Shown here piece after piece: positions 4,546 to 5,461 of a stretch of DNA of 5,461 bases. Below the pieces are notes generated by a model. The model worked only from the letters and a program-made list of their open reading frames with translations. It was not told the DNA's origin and did not search any database. The stretch lies in assembly GCA_963514535.1 (NCBI GenBank), contig CAUPUB010000126.1:1-5461 (forward strand). Reading direction: 5' to 3'. The stretch comes from CAJPSE01 sp963514535 (lineage in GTDB: Bacteria > Synergistota > Synergistia > Synergistales > Aminobacteriaceae). Position 1 is the stretch's first letter. Each line of letters starts with the position of its first letter. The translations under genes and the position numbers were made by a program.

Positions 4546-5461
4546 TCAGTCCTTCTGCACCCGCTCCAGAATATAGGCCTTTTTCGGTTTCATTTCGGTC
4601 CTCACGATCCTGGCCAGAACTTCGGTCCCCTTTTCGACCTTCAGAGCGGGATCGAACCGGGCTTCCATGCCCTCTATCGTAAAGGAGCTGTTTCCCTTCT
4701 TGTTGACGCTATCACACCGAACCGTCAATTCCTCCCCGATCGGATGAGTAAAACCGGCCTCGCGGTTGAGCCTTTCCGCTTCCGCCCGCTGCGCCTGTTG
4801 CTGGCGCGCCTGCTGCTCCTCTCTGGACTCGACCCGCTTCATCCGTCCATAGCCCGACCGGGTCTTCCCGCCCGCACCACAGTGCTCAAAAGCCTCTCCC
4901 AGAAGCCGAAGCGCCAGATCCTCCCATTTCTTCCGGACCTCGGGGTCGGGGTCCTCGCATCCCACGCGCACCTCGAACGATCCCCTGACGGAAAGGAAGG
5001 TAACCGGGTTGGGGTCATCGAAGTCCGTCGGGGCTTCCTCGCCCGTATAGTATCCGCTGTGGTGAGGCGTCATGACGTCAAGGCAGAGCGAATTCGGAAG
5101 GGAAGCGGGCAGGAGCCACGCGTCGTAAAAACGAAGATATCCCGCCTCGGCGTCCTCCTCCTTACCCGTCATGGGGACCTTTCCAAAAAGCACCTCGTAG
5201 ATGGCCCCGGCCCGACGGGTCGGACGGGTCCTGGCATCGAGAGCAGGAGAACGAAAACGCTCGTCCCCCGCACCCCACATCATGGAACAATAGTGCGCCG
5301 CCAGCCCCTTGAGCGAGCTTCCGGGGATCATCGGCGCCCCGTAGAGCGGGTTCAGGGTCAGGCCGGTCTCGAGCACGTTGCTGCCCCCAAGGCCCGCGAT
5401 GAGCCGCCCCTCCGTCTCGAAGATGCGCGAGGAGGAGCAGGCGGACAGGGCATTTTTTCGC
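4546..5461 (-). CDS. cmr6: Type III-B CRISPR RAMP protein Cmr6, N-terminus beyond window
   Basis: The last 304 residues of Cmr6, a subunit of the Cmr effector complex that binds crRNA and targets RNA; Cmr6 caps the complex at the crRNA 3' end. Landmarks in order are VLETGLTLNPLYGAP, then GSSLKG (5322-5305), DVMTPHHSGYY (about 5079-5047), and the glycine-rich RAMP loop GAGGKTRSGYGRM (4878-4840), all typical of Cmr6. A GTG at 5376 is not the start, because family-like sequence (RLIAGLGGSN) continues upstream to the window edge. After the glycine-rich loop come about 97 extra residues: a Gln/Glu/Arg-rich, probably helical stretch (4830-4759) and a beta-rich TRAM/OB-like module (about 4746-4552). 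The gene is the last of a leftward operon; cmr2-cmr5 are expected to the right but not seen. A terminator follows. Confidence 0.9.
   Translation of the reverse strand, partial: RKNALSACSSSRIFETEGRLIAGLGGSNVLETGLTLNPLYGAPMIPGSSLKGLAAHYCSMMWGAGDERFRSPALDARTRPTRRAGAIYEVLFGKVPMTGKEEDAEAGYLRFYDAWLLPASLPNSLCLDVMTPHHSGYYTGEEAPTDFDDPNPVTFLSVRGSFEVRVGCEDPDPEVRKKWEDLALRLLGEAFEHCGAGGKTRSGYGRMKRVESREEQQARQQQAQRAEAERLNREAGFTHPIGEELTVRCDSVNKKGNSSFTIEGMEARFDPALKVEKGTEVLARIVRTEMKPKKAYILERVQKD

Noticed and set aside
5305..5376. GTG at 5376 as the Cmr6 start codon
   Set aside because: Cmr6-like sequence continues in frame upstream to the window edge (RLIAGLGG), and the GTG codes for a valine within the conserved segment before LETG.

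Overview
This is a GC-rich bacterial segment with a few sharply AT-rich intergenic islands (about 716-815, 940-990, 3975-4035 and 4418-4470). It carries one intact gene for lysine/peptidoglycan precursor synthesis (dapF), an rRNA-modifying enzyme (rlmN, partial), the end of a type III-B CRISPR-Cas operon (cmr6, partial), a DedA membrane protein, a membrane histidine kinase, and one small gene that standard ORF calling breaks at a TGA. The species cannot be fixed from the sequence. An anaerobic, selenocysteine-using bacterium, for example a member of the Synergistota, would fit but is a guess.

Layout, left to right. rlmN (<1-695, minus) runs off the left edge. A gene-free stretch (696-1041) holds several copies of a 16-base repeat in both orientations, one pair forming a perfect 14-bp inverted repeat around an AT-rich core, then two perfect 9-bp hairpins and a good promoter. 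The promoter drives a rightward sensor histidine kinase (1042-2418). Its 3' end overlaps, tail to tail, the 3' end of a leftward dapF-dedA pair (3936-2378), in which the DedA gene starts at a TTG overlapping the dapF stop codon. A divergent intergenic region (3937-4070) precedes the small rightward gene at 4071-4412. A strong intrinsic terminator reading leftward (4418-4487) separates that gene from the 3' end of the leftward cmr6 gene (4546->5461).

The most interesting item is 4071-4412. It has a good ribosome binding site and ATG, and then one continuous frame of 113 residues if the in-frame TGA at 4122-4124 is read as selenocysteine. The TGA falls in a Cys-Gly-Sec motif right after a hydrophobic beta strand. 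A perfect 9-bp hairpin with a GGC loop lies 35 bases downstream of the TGA, as expected of a bacterial SECIS element. The remainder looks like a thioredoxin fold with a plausible cis-proline region. I read it as a small redox selenoprotein of a family I do not recognise. A second point of interest is a C-terminal extension on Cmr6: a charged, probably helical linker followed by a beta-rich TRAM/OB-like module.

The genes do not form a single pathway. dapF and the DedA gene are probably co-translated. The others are separate units that happen to be adjacent.
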